A stretch of 64,000 bases of DNA from Shewanella sp. KX20019 (GCF_016757755.1 NZ_CP068437.1:2914001-2978000), one strand, 5' to 3'. Numbered from the stretch's first letter, positions 19,394 to 28,852 are shown. Notes: a model not told the origin generated them from the letters alone. Made by a program: numbers and translations.

Positions 19394-19482
19394 TATACCC
19401 ATCTTACTTGAAGATGCTCGTTTCAGAGGCGATGGGTATAGAACCTACCTATCGCTTGATTCTGCAAGCTTAAGTAGGTTCT
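19394..19482. repeat. Double-hairpin repeat element between convergent genes
   Basis: Two adjacent inverted repeats. First: TATACCCATC (19394-19403) with GATGGGTATA (19431-19440), perfect 10 bp. Second: AGAACCTAC (19440-19448) with GTAGGTTCT (19474-19482), perfect 9 bp, with an inner CTTG/CAAG pair. The element fills the space between the mutarotase stop and the stop codon of the minus-strand membrane protein, touching the latter. A reduced relative occurs at 9563-9589. It looks like a REP- or MITE-type dispersed repeat that may double as a terminator. Confidence 0.7.
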
Positions 19483-19901
19483 TATAACTGTGCCCATTGT
19501 TGTTTCAAACCAATCAGATGTATTAATCCGACACATAGGCAAATCGCCGAACTCCAAAGCCAAAATGCAGCAGAACGCCCCATTGTATTGCCAATAAAAA
19601 ACAATCCCGCTACTCCACGGAGCAGATAAATAGTGCTAATGACAATCAGCACTAGCCGCATTAGAGGTAACCGAGTAATAACGTCTGCCGCAGAAAAAGC
19701 ATATACAGACCAAATCGAAAGAACTACAACAATACCACTCGTGATAATGGTTGGTTGAAGGCTGCCACGTTCAGCCATTACAGCCATTTGCTCGCCCGCG
19801 CCAAAAAATCGATACCAAGGCGCATCAAAATAGATACAGCCAATATGCATCAATGCTGCAGTAGCATTGAAAACACCAGCAAAAATCAGCATTTTATTCA
19901 T
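19482..19901 (-). CDS. Small four-helix membrane protein (139 aa)
   Basis: Unrecognised integral membrane protein with about four hydrophobic helices and few charges; the motif HIGCIYFDAPWYRFFGAGEQMA follows the first helix and is typical of a small uncharacterised bacterial membrane family. I start it at ATG 19901 because GAGGA lies four to six bases upstream; the frame opens eight codons earlier. Convergent with the mutarotase, separated by the hairpin repeat. Confidence 0.65.
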   Translation of the reverse strand: MNKMLIFAGVFNATAALMHIGCIYFDAPWYRFFGAGEQMAVMAERGSLQPTIITSGIVVVLSIWSVYAFSAADVITRLPLMRLVLIVISTIYLLRGVAGLFFIGNTMGRSAAFWLWSSAICLCVGLIHLIGLKQQWAQL

Positions 19902-20299
19902 TATTTCCTCATCCCTGATTAACATCCTGTATCACGAAAAAAGCGCACCGTTTAAAAAATAATTAAAAACTCTACTGGAGTGATTTGGTCACTAAATCTG
20001 GTGTAACATCGCTGGTTAAAGTCCCCTTTTCCAGTAGATCTCTTTGGTAAAGCGCAAATGTGCCGAGCAACTAATTGCAAATTCAACGTTAACATTTTTC
20101 ACGGGTCCTATACTCTCTTAATACCATGGATAATGTTTCTACTGTGGCCATTTTGGCGCTTAAGTACTCCGGCAAGTAACAGTTAAGTCATTGATAAACT
20201 GTTCAAGGCTGTTATTTCGGTGCTAGAATCGACCACTCAATTGCAGTAAAGTTTGGCATAAACATCGTTGAAAACGAGCAAGTGTAGAGAGCATAAAGA
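19902..20299. other. Intergenic region between divergent genes
   Basis: About 400 bases without a credible gene. An 8-bp inverted repeat CTACTGGA (19972-19979) / TCCAGTAG (20030-20037) spans 66 bases and may be a structured RNA stem or chance. No clear promoter pair was recognised for ydbH. Confidence 0.4.
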
Positions 20300-23200
20300 G
20301 TGCAACAAGCCACAGAAAAAACATTAGGTCAAACAGTACGCCGCTCATTATTGATATCACTCGGTATTATATTAGCTGCCACCTTAATGACAGCACTCTA
20401 TATTGGCTGGAATTATCAGCGGCTAACGATAAAGCTGGCAAATAATTTTTTACAGCCTTATCAAATGCACATAGAGCACCTTCGCTTTACACCGCTGACT
20501 TTTACCCATTTTCAGGTGCCAAAAGTCAGCTTGACGGTCAATGGTAGCGATATTGAAATTACCGATCTTGATATTATACTTGAGCCCGATAGCAAATTAT
20601 GGGCAATAGGCGTAAATGATCTACGCTCGCTATCGGCAAAACAACTTCAAGTACAGCTCGCCCCTAACATATTACGCCACTCTTCGACGCCCAGTCACGA
20701 CACAAGCTCCACTATAGCGCTCGATTTTTCAGACTTACCAGAGATACAAATAGGCCAGACACTGTTTAGCGTAAAAGGCGTTTCCGCCACTAAACTTAAT
20801 ATGGCCTTAGACTACCTAGTACTAGATAGTAAAGGTCACTTTAGTAGCGCCATCAGTCATAATCAGCAGCCTGTTTTTGCATTAGATGCACAGTTGTCAG
20901 CTACGCAGTGGCGTGCAACCACACGACTCGATTTAACGCAATTACAACAGCTAACATCAGCTATTCGGGCGGCTGAAACAGCTTTATTTACAGTCAACCC
21001 GACAACAACACCGCTATCGACTAGTCGTATCATCGATACTAATGTCGCCCTAAGCAGCCCACAAGATAGCAGTTTATTAGCCCCCTTGTATGCTCTACAA
21101 GCAGCGATTAACGCGCAGAAGATCGATTTTTCTGCAACGTTAGATTCAACAATGACATTGGCAATAAAATCCGCACAATTACAATCGACGCATCGATTAA
21201 ATCAGCTGCAAATAGGATTGAATGCATTCGCAGGATTACAACTTACCCCAAGTCTGATTGTAAATGGCGGCGATGATGCTACCACTGACAATAAAACAAC
21301 TCCCCCAATTCAGTCCACGGGCCCACTAACGCCAACTGGCCAATTGGCATTTAACATTGACGGCCATATCACTGATTTAAAACTCACCCTACTGCCTTTT
21401 GAGCTGCCAATAGCATTAAATGCGCAACAGACAGCAACGGCGAATAAAAGTAGCGCGCCTCAGCAGCTCATCAGTTTACTTAATAAGCTGGATGATGTTC
21501 CTCTAGAACAAGCTCTGGCTCACCTATATCAGGTATTAACAACCCATGGCAATGCTGACCAGCCACAAATGGGCCCCATAATCCGCATCACAGTTGCAGC
21601 CCCTCTCGTATATCGACTTAATAAAAGGTCTTTGTTACTACCAAAACTAAGACTTGCCGTCGAAAATACAAAACTGGCCGCAGTGGTTCATCTACAAGAT
21701 ATCCATTACGATTTGTCGCTCCCAATCCAAAGCAGTCAAACCTTGCAAAATGATGACTACAGACTCACTTTTGACTGGCAACTACAAGCCAGCCATCAAC
21801 AAAATATAATCATCAATACGCTATGGCCAACGTTAGTAAAGCTGCCTTACGAGGTCGCAATAGATAGCGCTTCCCTCGCCCTACAAGGATCATTTACTGC
21901 AGAAAATAACCAAGATAAGTCAACATTTGAAGTCACAGTGTTACCTCAAGCTACACAGCTTACCCAAGGGATTACGATCTCGCCTAACAAAGAACATTTA
22001 AATAATCAAAATGGTTCAATCATCACCGCAAGTATGACTCAAACCCAACTGGTACTAGGCTCAAAGGCAAGTTACCGTTTTGGCAACGGGCAAACCAATA
22101 TTTCGATTCCGGCACTACAATACCAAATTCAAAGTGCTGAACTAAACCAGCAAAGTACTGATGAACAACAAACTCATTATCAATTATTGGTCGATGTAAT
22201 CGACATCGCGTTAGCTGCGCCAATTTCTTTGCAATTGACCGCGAAGAACTCAACTCCACCTATCAACCAATTGCTGCAACATGAACTCACTAACCAAGTT
22301 GGCTTTTCGATAGATAATCTAGTATTAGATAAATCAGCTTTAGCTTTGAAATCAAACAAAGTAGCCAAGATAAAAAAATCTCATCAACTAGTCGAGCAAA
22401 GGTTATTGCATTTAGATCAGGTCGAATTGAGCCAGCAATTAGACCTTAACGCTAACAAGCTCACTACCGAAGAGATTTGGCAAATAAATGGCTTGAATTT
22501 GTTTAGCCTGCACCAGTATCAGCCAGAGTATAGCAATCCAAGCCAGTACCAATTAGCGGGTCAATGGCAATTTAACAGTGAGTTTGAACCTATTATCGCC
22601 TTTTTAAGCCAAAGTAATTCACTGCCAGAGTCATTAGATCTTAACGGTAATGCATCTATCAACATGCATTACCGCTTAAACCGCAACAAGTACACTCGAT
22701 TTTCACTCACGTTGAAGCCGCATGTTGCAGACATTCAAGGAAGCTTCGCTGATTTGCCCTTTGAAGGCGGTAATATAGATACTCAATGCCAATATCAGTG
22801 GCAACAACTGCAATCACAGAGTAGAACCAGCAACTTTAACTGTGATGATATTAACCTTTCATTGCAGGCATTTAATCCTGGAGTATTGCTTACCGACATA
22901 GAAGCAGAAGCTGCCGTCTCTTTTAGTACCGACTCTAGTCAAGTCCTCACCGAATCCAGCAGCAATGGTCAACATAACCTTGCCTTACCGGCGGAGCTAT
23001 TTGGCGTTCAACAAGCATCCTTTAACCTTACCGCAAAGGGAGATCTGCTCGGTGGTCAGCTGCTTATTCCACAATTTCAACTAAACCTAAAACAACCCTC
23101 TTCAGCTTACTTTGTAATGCAGCAGATCGATCTTGAACAATTACTTGAAATTCAGCCACAGGTTGGTATTTATGCTGATGGTATTTTTGATGCTGTACTG

Positions 23201-23563
23201 CCTGTGACTCTTGAAAATGGCCAAGCAGCAATCAGTGGCGGCCAGATAGCAGCAAGGGCGCCCGGAGGATTAATAGCAGTTAGCGGTAATCCTGCCGTTG
23301 ATCAAATGCGCCTAAGTCAGCCCTATCTTGAATTTGCATTTTCGGCATTAGAGCATCTGGAGTATTCTGAACTATCCAGCAGCTTTGATATGGATTTTTT
23401 AGGCAATGCCTTACTCAAAGTCAATGTCAAAGGTAAAAGTCGCGGGATTGAACGCCCTATCCACTTGAACTATTCTCAAGAGGAGAACATGCTACAGTTA
23501 CTTAAAAGTTTACAAATAGGCAATAATCTACAAAATCAGATTGAAAACTCAATACAGCAATAA
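20300..23563 (+). CDS. ydbH: YdbH family AsmA-like envelope lipid transport protein
   Basis: Member of the AsmA-like family (with TamB and YhdP) that bridges the envelope and moves phospholipid to the outer membrane. One N-terminal TM helix (about residues 14-36) is followed by a very long beta-rich periplasmic repeat region and the C-terminal YdbH/DctA-YdbH block (LLGGQLLIPQFQLN, GIYADGIFDAVLPVTLENGQ, ISGGQIAARAPGG). At 1087 aa it is about 200 residues longer than E. coli YdbH, with Gln/Thr/Ser-rich insertions. GTG start at 20300. It leads an operon with ynbE and ydbL, the same order as E. coli, which supports the call strongly. Confidence 0.93.
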   Translation: MQQATEKTLGQTVRRSLLISLGIILAATLMTALYIGWNYQRLTIKLANNFLQPYQMHIEHLRFTPLTFTHFQVPKVSLTVNGSDIEITDLDIILEPDSKLWAIGVNDLRSLSAKQLQVQLAPNILRHSSTPSHDTSSTIALDFSDLPEIQIGQTLFSVKGVSATKLNMALDYLVLDSKGHFSSAISHNQQPVFALDAQLSATQWRATTRLDLTQLQQLTSAIRAAETALFTVNPTTTPLSTSRIIDTNVALSSPQDSSLLAPLYALQAAINAQKIDFSATLDSTMTLAIKSAQLQSTHRLNQLQIGLNAFAGLQLTPSLIVNGGDDATTDNKTTPPIQSTGPLTPTGQLAFNIDGHITDLKLTLLPFELPIALNAQQTATANKSSAPQQLISLLNKLDDVPLEQALAHLYQVLTTHGNADQPQMGPIIRITVAAPLVYRLNKRSLLLPKLRLAVENTKLAAVVHLQDIHYDLSLPIQSSQTLQNDDYRLTFDWQLQASHQQNIIINTLWPTLVKLPYEVAIDSASLALQGSFTAENNQDKSTFEVTVLPQATQLTQGITISPNKEHLNNQNGSIITASMTQTQLVLGSKASYRFGNGQTNISIPALQYQIQSAELNQQSTDEQQTHYQLLVDVIDIALAAPISLQLTAKNSTPPINQLLQHELTNQVGFSIDNLVLDKSALALKSNKVAKIKKSHQLVEQRLLHLDQVELSQQLDLNANKLTTEEIWQINGLNLFSLHQYQPEYSNPSQYQLAGQWQFNSEFEPIIAFLSQSNSLPESLDLNGNASINMHYRLNRNKYTRFSLTLKPHVADIQGSFADLPFEGGNIDTQCQYQWQQLQSQSRTSNFNCDDINLSLQAFNPGVLLTDIEAEAAVSFSTDSSQVLTESSSNGQHNLALPAELFGVQQASFNLTAKGDLLGGQLLIPQFQLNLKQPSSAYFVMQQIDLEQLLEIQPQVGIYADGIFDAVLPVTLENGQAAISGGQIAARAPGGLIAVSGNPAVDQMRLSQPYLEFAFSALEHLEYSELSSSFDMDFLGNALLKVNVKGKSRGIERPIHLNYSQEENMLQLLKSLQIGNNLQNQIENSIQQ

Positions 23564-23657
23564 ACAATTTGGCGTTAACGATAGATTTTTTATCTAATAG
23601 ACATCAAGACAAAGAATATTTACTCTACCCTTTTTATTATGAAGTAAGGATAAGTCA

Positions 23658-23858
23658 TTGAAGATATTTAATATCCCTAAATCGACTCTGAGCATACTCA
23701 TTGCAACCTTTGCCATAATCGGCTGCAGCCCTACGGTTAAAATTGAGCCTCCAGACAAGCCCATTGTCATTAATCTCAATGTCAAAATAGAACATGAAAT
23801 TAAAATCAAAGTCGACAAAGAACTCGATGAGTTGCTCGCCGACGATGAACTTTTTTAA
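23658..23858 (+). CDS. ynbE: YnbE family lipoprotein
   Basis: Small outer-membrane lipoprotein that in E. coli works with YdbH, capping its open C-terminal end. Lipobox ATFAIIGC (Cys about residue 23) followed by SPTVKIEPPDKPIVINLNVK, the signature of the family. 66 aa as expected. TTG start at 23658, AAGGA seven bases upstream. Lies between ydbH and ydbL. Confidence 0.92.
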   Translation: MKIFNIPKSTLSILIATFAIIGCSPTVKIEPPDKPIVINLNVKIEHEIKIKVDKELDELLADDELF

Positions 23859-23882
23859 CCTAAGGATAAGAAGGAGTAATCA

Positions 23883-24203
23883 ATGAAATCTAAAATACTA
23901 ATACTGTTTGCTAGCCTATTACTTAGCTTCAATGCCTTGGCTATCTCTTTGCAAGACGCAAAAGCCCAAGGGTTTGTCGGTGAGCAGACAAATGGCTACT
24001 TAGGCCTTGTGAAAGAGACTTCTGACGCTAAAACCTTAGTTAGTTCAATTAACGCTAAGCGTAAATCCCATTATCAAAAAATCGCGAAAAAGAACAGTCT
24101 CTCTATCAGCGATGTTGCTAAACTCGCAGCAGAAAAGGCCATTAAAGCAACGAAGAAAGGCCATTACATTCAAACTACTAGTGGTAAATGGGTCAAAAAA
24201 TAG
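23883..24203 (+). CDS. ydbL: YdbL family periplasmic protein (DUF1318)
   Basis: Signal peptide of about 20 residues (ending NALA) and a DUF1318 core: SLQDAKAQGFVGEQTNGYLG, then INAKRKSHYQKIAKKNSLSIS and the late GHYIQTTSGKWVKK. In E. coli YdbL is thought to act as a chaperone-like factor for the YdbH-YnbE bridge. AAGAAGGAG is six bases before the ATG. Third gene of the operon, followed by a strong terminator. Confidence 0.93.
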   Translation: MKSKILILFASLLLSFNALAISLQDAKAQGFVGEQTNGYLGLVKETSDAKTLVSSINAKRKSHYQKIAKKNSLSISDVAKLAAEKAIKATKKGHYIQTTSGKWVKK

Positions 24204-24248
24204 CGACCATTTATCTGTAATTAGTGAAGGTGAGTTGTCTATCCCCAT

Positions 24249-24277
24249 AAAAAGCCCGTATTAAACGGGCTTTTTTT
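24249..24277 (+). terminator. Intrinsic terminator of the ydbH operon
   Basis: AAAAAGCCCGT with ACGGGCTTTTT around an ATTAA-type loop, then further T. It sits 45 bases after ydbL and just before the convergent permease stop, so it could serve both. Confidence 0.9.
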
Positions 24278-24296
24278 ATTGAGTCATTCGCTTAAG

Positions 24297-25469
24297 TTAA
24301 TCTTCTGCCTCATTATGAGCGGGGGCACTCACCAATGGTTTACTTCCATCGCCAGAAGTACTCACATCAGCATTGTCTCGGTCAGCTCCCTTAACCAAAC
24401 TATCTTCAATGTTAAGCCAGGTAATAAATAGCTCATACCAAATTGCCAATATCACGGCACCGAGAAAGAGTCCAATAATTCCTGCGGTGATCATGCCTCC
24501 AATCGCACCAATTAAAATAATGGGCATCGGCACATCAACTCCACGCCCCATCAACATCGGTTTTAAAAAACTGTCTGATACACCCGCAATCAGTACCCAA
24601 ACGGTAAATATTGTCGCACCAGTTGAATCATGGGTTGAAAACACATAAAAAATTAACGGTAACACAACCAGTAATGGCGGTAGCTGGGCTATCCCTAAAA
24701 TAAATACGATAAAGGTAAACAAACCCGCAGCAGGAATACTAAAGGTAAACAGTGCTGATCCAATCAATACCGCTTGAATAAAGGCAACGCCCACCACCCC
24801 AAGTAGCACACTTCTAATTGTGGCAGCAGTTAATGTTGTCCATTCCTCACCATGCTTACCAACAACTTTCACTGCAACTGTGCTCACGGCAGCAGCTGAT
24901 TTTTCCGCATGTGCCATAAAGCCACCAGCGATAGCTAACGAGACCACGAACATCACTAAAGTACCAAGACCACTACCCAATACTCCAGCCATCGTGCCTA
25001 CTGCTGATTTAATTTGTGGTAAAAAGTGCATAACCGCTTTTTCAAGGTTTGTCGAAAACAGTGCCCATGCATCAAATAGCTTATCGCCGATTAAGGGGAT
25101 ATCCGCCACTTTTTGAGTCGGACCAGGTATTTTTATCTCACCAGTCTGCACGACAGCAATGGTATGACTTATCCCTTCAAAAATAGAGCTAGAAACCAAA
25201 ACAAATGGAGTCACAAGCAAAGTGATCCCCGCAAGCGCCATGATGGTTGCAGCTAAACCACGCCGCCCTTTAAGTGCCTTTTCCAATTTTTGAGTTAACG
25301 GCATTAATGCCACAGCGATAATCGCTCCCCATAGCACGGGGATAACAAAGGGTTTGATAATGTCATAAGTCCAGATGATTAAAATAAATAATAAGCCGAT
25401 GCGAATGGCTGATTCCATCATATTGGTAATAAACAGTTTACTTTGATTGTGCTGCATTGGGTTTTCCAT
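24297..25469 (-). CDS. AI-2E family transporter (UPF0118)
   Basis: Polytopic membrane permease with about eight helices in the AI-2E arrangement: two N-terminal helices (LLFILIIWTYDIIKPFVIPVLWG), the periplasmic stretch after VLVSSSIFEG, and the conserved late block FILGIAQLPPLLVVLPLIFYVF...VWVLIAGVSDSFLKPMLMGRGVDVPMP. Family members export quorum signal AI-2 or act as Na+/H+ antiporters; which applies here is unknown. I start at ATG 25469 (AGGAAC six bases upstream), one base after the channel-gene stop, instead of the longer overlapping frame. Coupled to the channel gene. Confidence 0.88.
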   Translation of the reverse strand: MENPMQHNQSKLFITNMMESAIRIGLLFILIIWTYDIIKPFVIPVLWGAIIAVALMPLTQKLEKALKGRRGLAATIMALAGITLLVTPFVLVSSSIFEGISHTIAVVQTGEIKIPGPTQKVADIPLIGDKLFDAWALFSTNLEKAVMHFLPQIKSAVGTMAGVLGSGLGTLVMFVVSLAIAGGFMAHAEKSAAAVSTVAVKVVGKHGEEWTTLTAATIRSVLLGVVGVAFIQAVLIGSALFTFSIPAAGLFTFIVFILGIAQLPPLLVVLPLIFYVFSTHDSTGATIFTVWVLIAGVSDSFLKPMLMGRGVDVPMPIILIGAIGGMITAGIIGLFLGAVILAIWYELFITWLNIEDSLVKGADRDNADVSTSGDGSKPLVSAPAHNEAED

Positions 25470-25470
25470 A

Positions 25471-26154
25471 TTAACGTTCCTGTTCTGTCTCTTTTTGAGC
25501 CAAGCCTGCACTCACTAAACTCGCAACAACAATCGCCATATAAAACACACCAGCAATTGCCTCCATATATACCACTACCTGAGCAAAAGGCGTATCGGGG
25601 CTGATATCGCCATAGCCTAACGTCGTTAAGGTTACAAAACTAAAATAGGCCATTTGAGAAAAGTTTTGCCCCCAGGGTATCTGTTCTATCCCGGTAAAAG
25701 CATTAGGTGAAAAAGCTAACACAAGTAAATAGACTAAAGCCCACTGTAGACCAAGCAGTAAAAATAGTGCAATCGAACCAACGACTTTATTGCTATTAAC
25801 TGCTCCAGAAAATAGTATCTGCCTTGAAATTGAGCTAAATGTTCCCCAAAAAAAAGCAAACATAAGTACCAACATAAGTAGATCTATATGAGGTACAACA
25901 ACCAGCTTTTTGAGCAAAATTGCTGCGACCCAAATGACGATCAGCGCCTGCATAAAGCGCTTCCAACTTTTATCGACACCTAAACTAACGACGCATACTA
26001 AAAAAGTCACTGCGATAACCCCTTCAAGAACGGTTTCCACCATTCCATCGGCAACAGAGCGCACGAGAGATGCACTCAATAAAAGTACTATTAGCGCGGC
26101 GGTCATGTAATAAAAATTATTATGCTTATTAATTTTATGCTCAAACACGCTCAA
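25471..26154 (-). CDS. Two-TM-pore potassium channel-like protein
   Basis: Membrane protein with several N-terminal helices and a C-terminal pore unit of the ion_trans_2 type. The selectivity filter reads TLTTLGYGDISP, the canonical K+ channel TxGYGD signature, between a pore helix (QMAYFSFV) and the last helix (VVVYMEAIAGVFYMAIVVASLVSAGLA). There is no RCK/TrkA-N regulatory domain; the C-terminal tail is short. First gene of a two-gene unit with the AI-2E transporter, one base apart, suggesting linked ion or osmotic physiology, by inference. Confidence 0.88.
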   Translation of the reverse strand: MSVFEHKINKHNNFYYMTAALIVLLLSASLVRSVADGMVETVLEGVIAVTFLVCVVSLGVDKSWKRFMQALIVIWVAAILLKKLVVVPHIDLLMLVLMFAFFWGTFSSISRQILFSGAVNSNKVVGSIALFLLLGLQWALVYLLVLAFSPNAFTGIEQIPWGQNFSQMAYFSFVTLTTLGYGDISPDTPFAQVVVYMEAIAGVFYMAIVVASLVSAGLAQKETEQER

Positions 26155-26516
26155 ATCTCCCTACATGCGTTGTTATGACGAACCTTGGCAAACTCCCTAT
26201 TAAACATCGCACATAATTCACATAGATCAATGTTTAGCACAGCATGATTTTGCAGTTAATCATAAGAAACTGAATTACAAATTAGTGAAAGACACTGAGG
26301 TGTTAGATAAAATAAATTTTAAGCTATAAGCCATTGGTTTAGAGTCATCTTAGCCATGCGTATATCGTTTAGAATACTAACTTAATAGAGTAAAATCTGT
26401 TGCTCACTGAGGACAAGTTTATTTTGACCTAAATAGCCTAAACCATTATGGTGTCGCCCCTAATAACTACAATAAATATAGGATGTCACTTCTCTAAAGA
26501 AGTGGTTAACAATGCC
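26155..26516. other. Intergenic region between channel gene and secreted HExxH gene
   Basis: About 360 bases holding divergent promoters and the alternative upstream start (ATG 26448) of the next gene. AT-rich, no terminator or strong palindrome seen. Confidence 0.4.
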
Positions 26517-27452
26517 ATGCCATCATTCAAGCCTGCGCTACTGTCTGCTTCACTGTTATTTATGCTAGTACAACTTGGAGTTATGCCAGCAGTAAATGCG
26601 GCAGGATCTTTTTATGCCACTCAAGAGTTGCAATCTCAATCCCCCCAAGCATTCGCACTGCAACCCGAAGCTCGAGCGTTTATATTAGCCGCTCAACCTA
26701 AAACAATTGCTGATGCTAACAGATTAGTTGAGCTCATTTTAGCTGATGACGGTTTAGTCACCGCACTGGCCCATTGGGAACAGCTATCAATCAATGATCA
26801 GATCCCCTACTTACGCAAAATCTTCGCATTAGAGTATCGTTCTATGGGGATAGAGCAACCGAAACTCATCATCGATAACCATAGCTACCCTAACAAAATG
26901 GTCTACTTTGACTTCGATATATCTCATTTTGCACCATCCCAGCGGTCAAAGATTGATAGCTTGAGCACCGGCACGGTTTATCTAAATCCGGACAAATTAG
27001 CGACTCAGGACAAATTTGCCAGTTTGGCATTTCTTATCCACGAAACCCGCCACTCTTATCAGTTTCAGTTGAGCCAACAAGTTAACAACAGTGCAAACCA
27101 GGCCACACTTGCTTCAGGCTATGTAGCCGCATTCAGTGCACAAAAGTCGTTAACTGGTTTTGGTTTTAGTGACTTTTTAACCCTGCTTAACGAATTTGAA
27201 GCTTTTCAGTATGGAAATTATGTTTTAGGTCAATTAACCGATTGGAGATTAGACCTTATCGGTATGGGGACATTCGCAAGCCAGTTTGATCACCAAGGTA
27301 AGTTAAAAATTGATTTAGCAGAGCTGATGCCATCAGCAAGCACTGATACCAGTGCCAAAACGACAACATCTAACGAATTGAGTCTGCTTGAGAAATATAA
27401 TCTAGCGGCAAAAGAACAGTATCAACTACGACAAGCAGCTAGCGCCCTGTGA
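26517..27452 (+). CDS. Secreted protein with HExxH motif, unknown family
   Basis: From the ATG at 26517 it has a clean signal peptide (about 30 residues, ending VNAAGS). The centre contains FLIHETRHSYQFQ, an HExxH motif in a helix-like context, and 47 residues later NEFEAFQYGNYV, offering Glu as a possible third ligand. The context AFLIHETRHSYQ is reminiscent of DUF-type zincins, but I cannot name the family. The frame is open back to ATG 26448; I prefer 26517 because only it gives an N-terminal signal peptide. The stop overlaps the GTG of the next gene by four bases (GTGA), so the two are coupled. Confidence 0.68.
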   Translation: MPSFKPALLSASLLFMLVQLGVMPAVNAAGSFYATQELQSQSPQAFALQPEARAFILAAQPKTIADANRLVELILADDGLVTALAHWEQLSINDQIPYLRKIFALEYRSMGIEQPKLIIDNHSYPNKMVYFDFDISHFAPSQRSKIDSLSTGTVYLNPDKLATQDKFASLAFLIHETRHSYQFQLSQQVNNSANQATLASGYVAAFSAQKSLTGFGFSDFLTLLNEFEAFQYGNYVLGQLTDWRLDLIGMGTFASQFDHQGKLKIDLAELMPSASTDTSAKTTTSNELSLLEKYNLAAKEQYQLRQAASAL

Positions 27453-28339
27453 AAACGCCAAACCCTTTAGCCTTTATGTTGCTGGCAATGTTGTCAGCAA
27501 TTTTAATGGCCACGATAGGCATTTTTGCTCGCTACACGCAGCTACCTGCTGAGCATATAACTTTTTACCGGCTCGTGATTGGTGCAAGCTGTATGTTAGC
27601 CTTTATGATTTTTACTGGTAAGAGTGACCAAATTAACCATAGACCAACTAAGCGCACCATTATTAACGGCGTGATGCTCTCTAGCTTTATGGTGTTTTAC
27701 GTACAAGCTATCAACTATATCAGCATGGCCAATGCCGTAATGCTTCTTTATCTAGCGCCGATTATGACCGCTATCTTTGCCCACATTGTTTATAGTGAAA
27801 AGCTTACTAAGGTAAACTGCGGATTCATTGTATTAGCATTGTTAGGCTTCCTATTGATGCTACCCACCGATAGTGACACCTTGAGTCAGCACCAAGGAAT
27901 GGGCTACTTATATGCCATTATGGCGATGCTAAGCTATAGCGGCTTTATGCTCATCAACCGTAAGCCTAGTCAATCTACGCCCTATCAAAGTACTTTGGTA
28001 CAACTAACCGTCGGCGCTACCTGTTTACTGCCCTTCGTTGTCATCACACCAATAATGCCCTCTGCGGCACAAATGGGTTGGTTAATTGCCATTGGGGTCT
28101 TGCCGGGATTTGTTGCCATACTTTTTGCCGTAAAAGCACTACGCGTTTTGCCAGCAGTATCTTTTGGGACCCTTGCCTATTTAGAACCCGTTGCCGTCGT
28201 GATATTTGCTTGGTTGCTATTTGCTGAACAGCTAAGCGCCATACAGTTATCTGGTGCACTGCTAATTATAATATCAGGGATTGCCCAAGGTTTTGTCATC
28301 AGAGCACGGCAGCCAATAAAAGCCTCTGTTACTGAGTAG
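27449..28339 (+). CDS. EamA/DMT family transporter
   Basis: Ten-helix drug/metabolite exporter with two EamA repeats (first about residues 8-140: TIGIFARYTQLPAEHITFYRLVIGA; second about 150-285 ending LAYLEPVAVVIFAWLLFAEQLSAIQLSGALLII). The AYLEPV block is typical of the second repeat. GTG start at 27449 overlaps the preceding stop. Substrate unknown; the coupling to a secreted HExxH protein is unusual for this family. Confidence 0.88.
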   Translation: MKTPNPLAFMLLAMLSAILMATIGIFARYTQLPAEHITFYRLVIGASCMLAFMIFTGKSDQINHRPTKRTIINGVMLSSFMVFYVQAINYISMANAVMLLYLAPIMTAIFAHIVYSEKLTKVNCGFIVLALLGFLLMLPTDSDTLSQHQGMGYLYAIMAMLSYSGFMLINRKPSQSTPYQSTLVQLTVGATCLLPFVVITPIMPSAAQMGWLIAIGVLPGFVAILFAVKALRVLPAVSFGTLAYLEPVAVVIFAWLLFAEQLSAIQLSGALLIIISGIAQGFVIRARQPIKASVTE

Positions 28340-28426
28340 ATCCATCCTCAACACTGTTTTATGAGCTAAATTTAATAAAAGGCACTGTCGGTTTTTATTA
28401 TCAAAGCAGCTTTACATGGGGGAAAT

Positions 28427-28852
28427 ATGCGTCAGATCACCATAGATTGGCTCAGACTATTTCGCTACTCGTTACTGTTCATCGCATTTAGCCTGATTGT
28501 GACTATATTGATGCTAATTTACTTTTCAAGCAGCCTTGAAGAGGCTTGGCAAAAAGGATTAATGCTGACGTTAAAAGAGGTAGAGATCACCATTGAGCTA
28601 AGCCTAACGCTATTTATTTACATTAGTTTTCCGGTGTTACTGTTTCGATTTATGTACTACTTTTCGAAGATGCTTTATCGAGGTAGACGAGACGGCGTGG
28701 CAATTTTGACCTATAAAACGCTATTTAACCCACTTAATTTTTTGCTGTTCCCAAGCCTGCTCAATCCAAATGGGCTGATGTATCGAAGACGTTGTATTTT
28801 AGCGCTGCTGTTACTGCTATTAATCTACTTAGTTATTCTGTTAATCACCTAA
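28427..28852 (+). CDS. Small membrane protein (141 aa)
   Basis: Unrecognised. Three hydrophobic helices (about residues 13-34, 52-76 and 124-141), with a basic cytoplasmic loop between (YRGRRDG, MYRRRCIL). A GGGGGA ribosome site lies just before the ATG, so translation is well supported. Convergent with the helicase gene, only 13 bases apart. No function inferred. Confidence 0.65.
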   Translation: MRQITIDWLRLFRYSLLFIAFSLIVTILMLIYFSSSLEEAWQKGLMLTLKEVEITIELSLTLFIYISFPVLLFRFMYYFSKMLYRGRRDGVAILTYKTLFNPLNFLLFPSLLNPNGLMYRRRCILALLLLLLIYLVILLIT

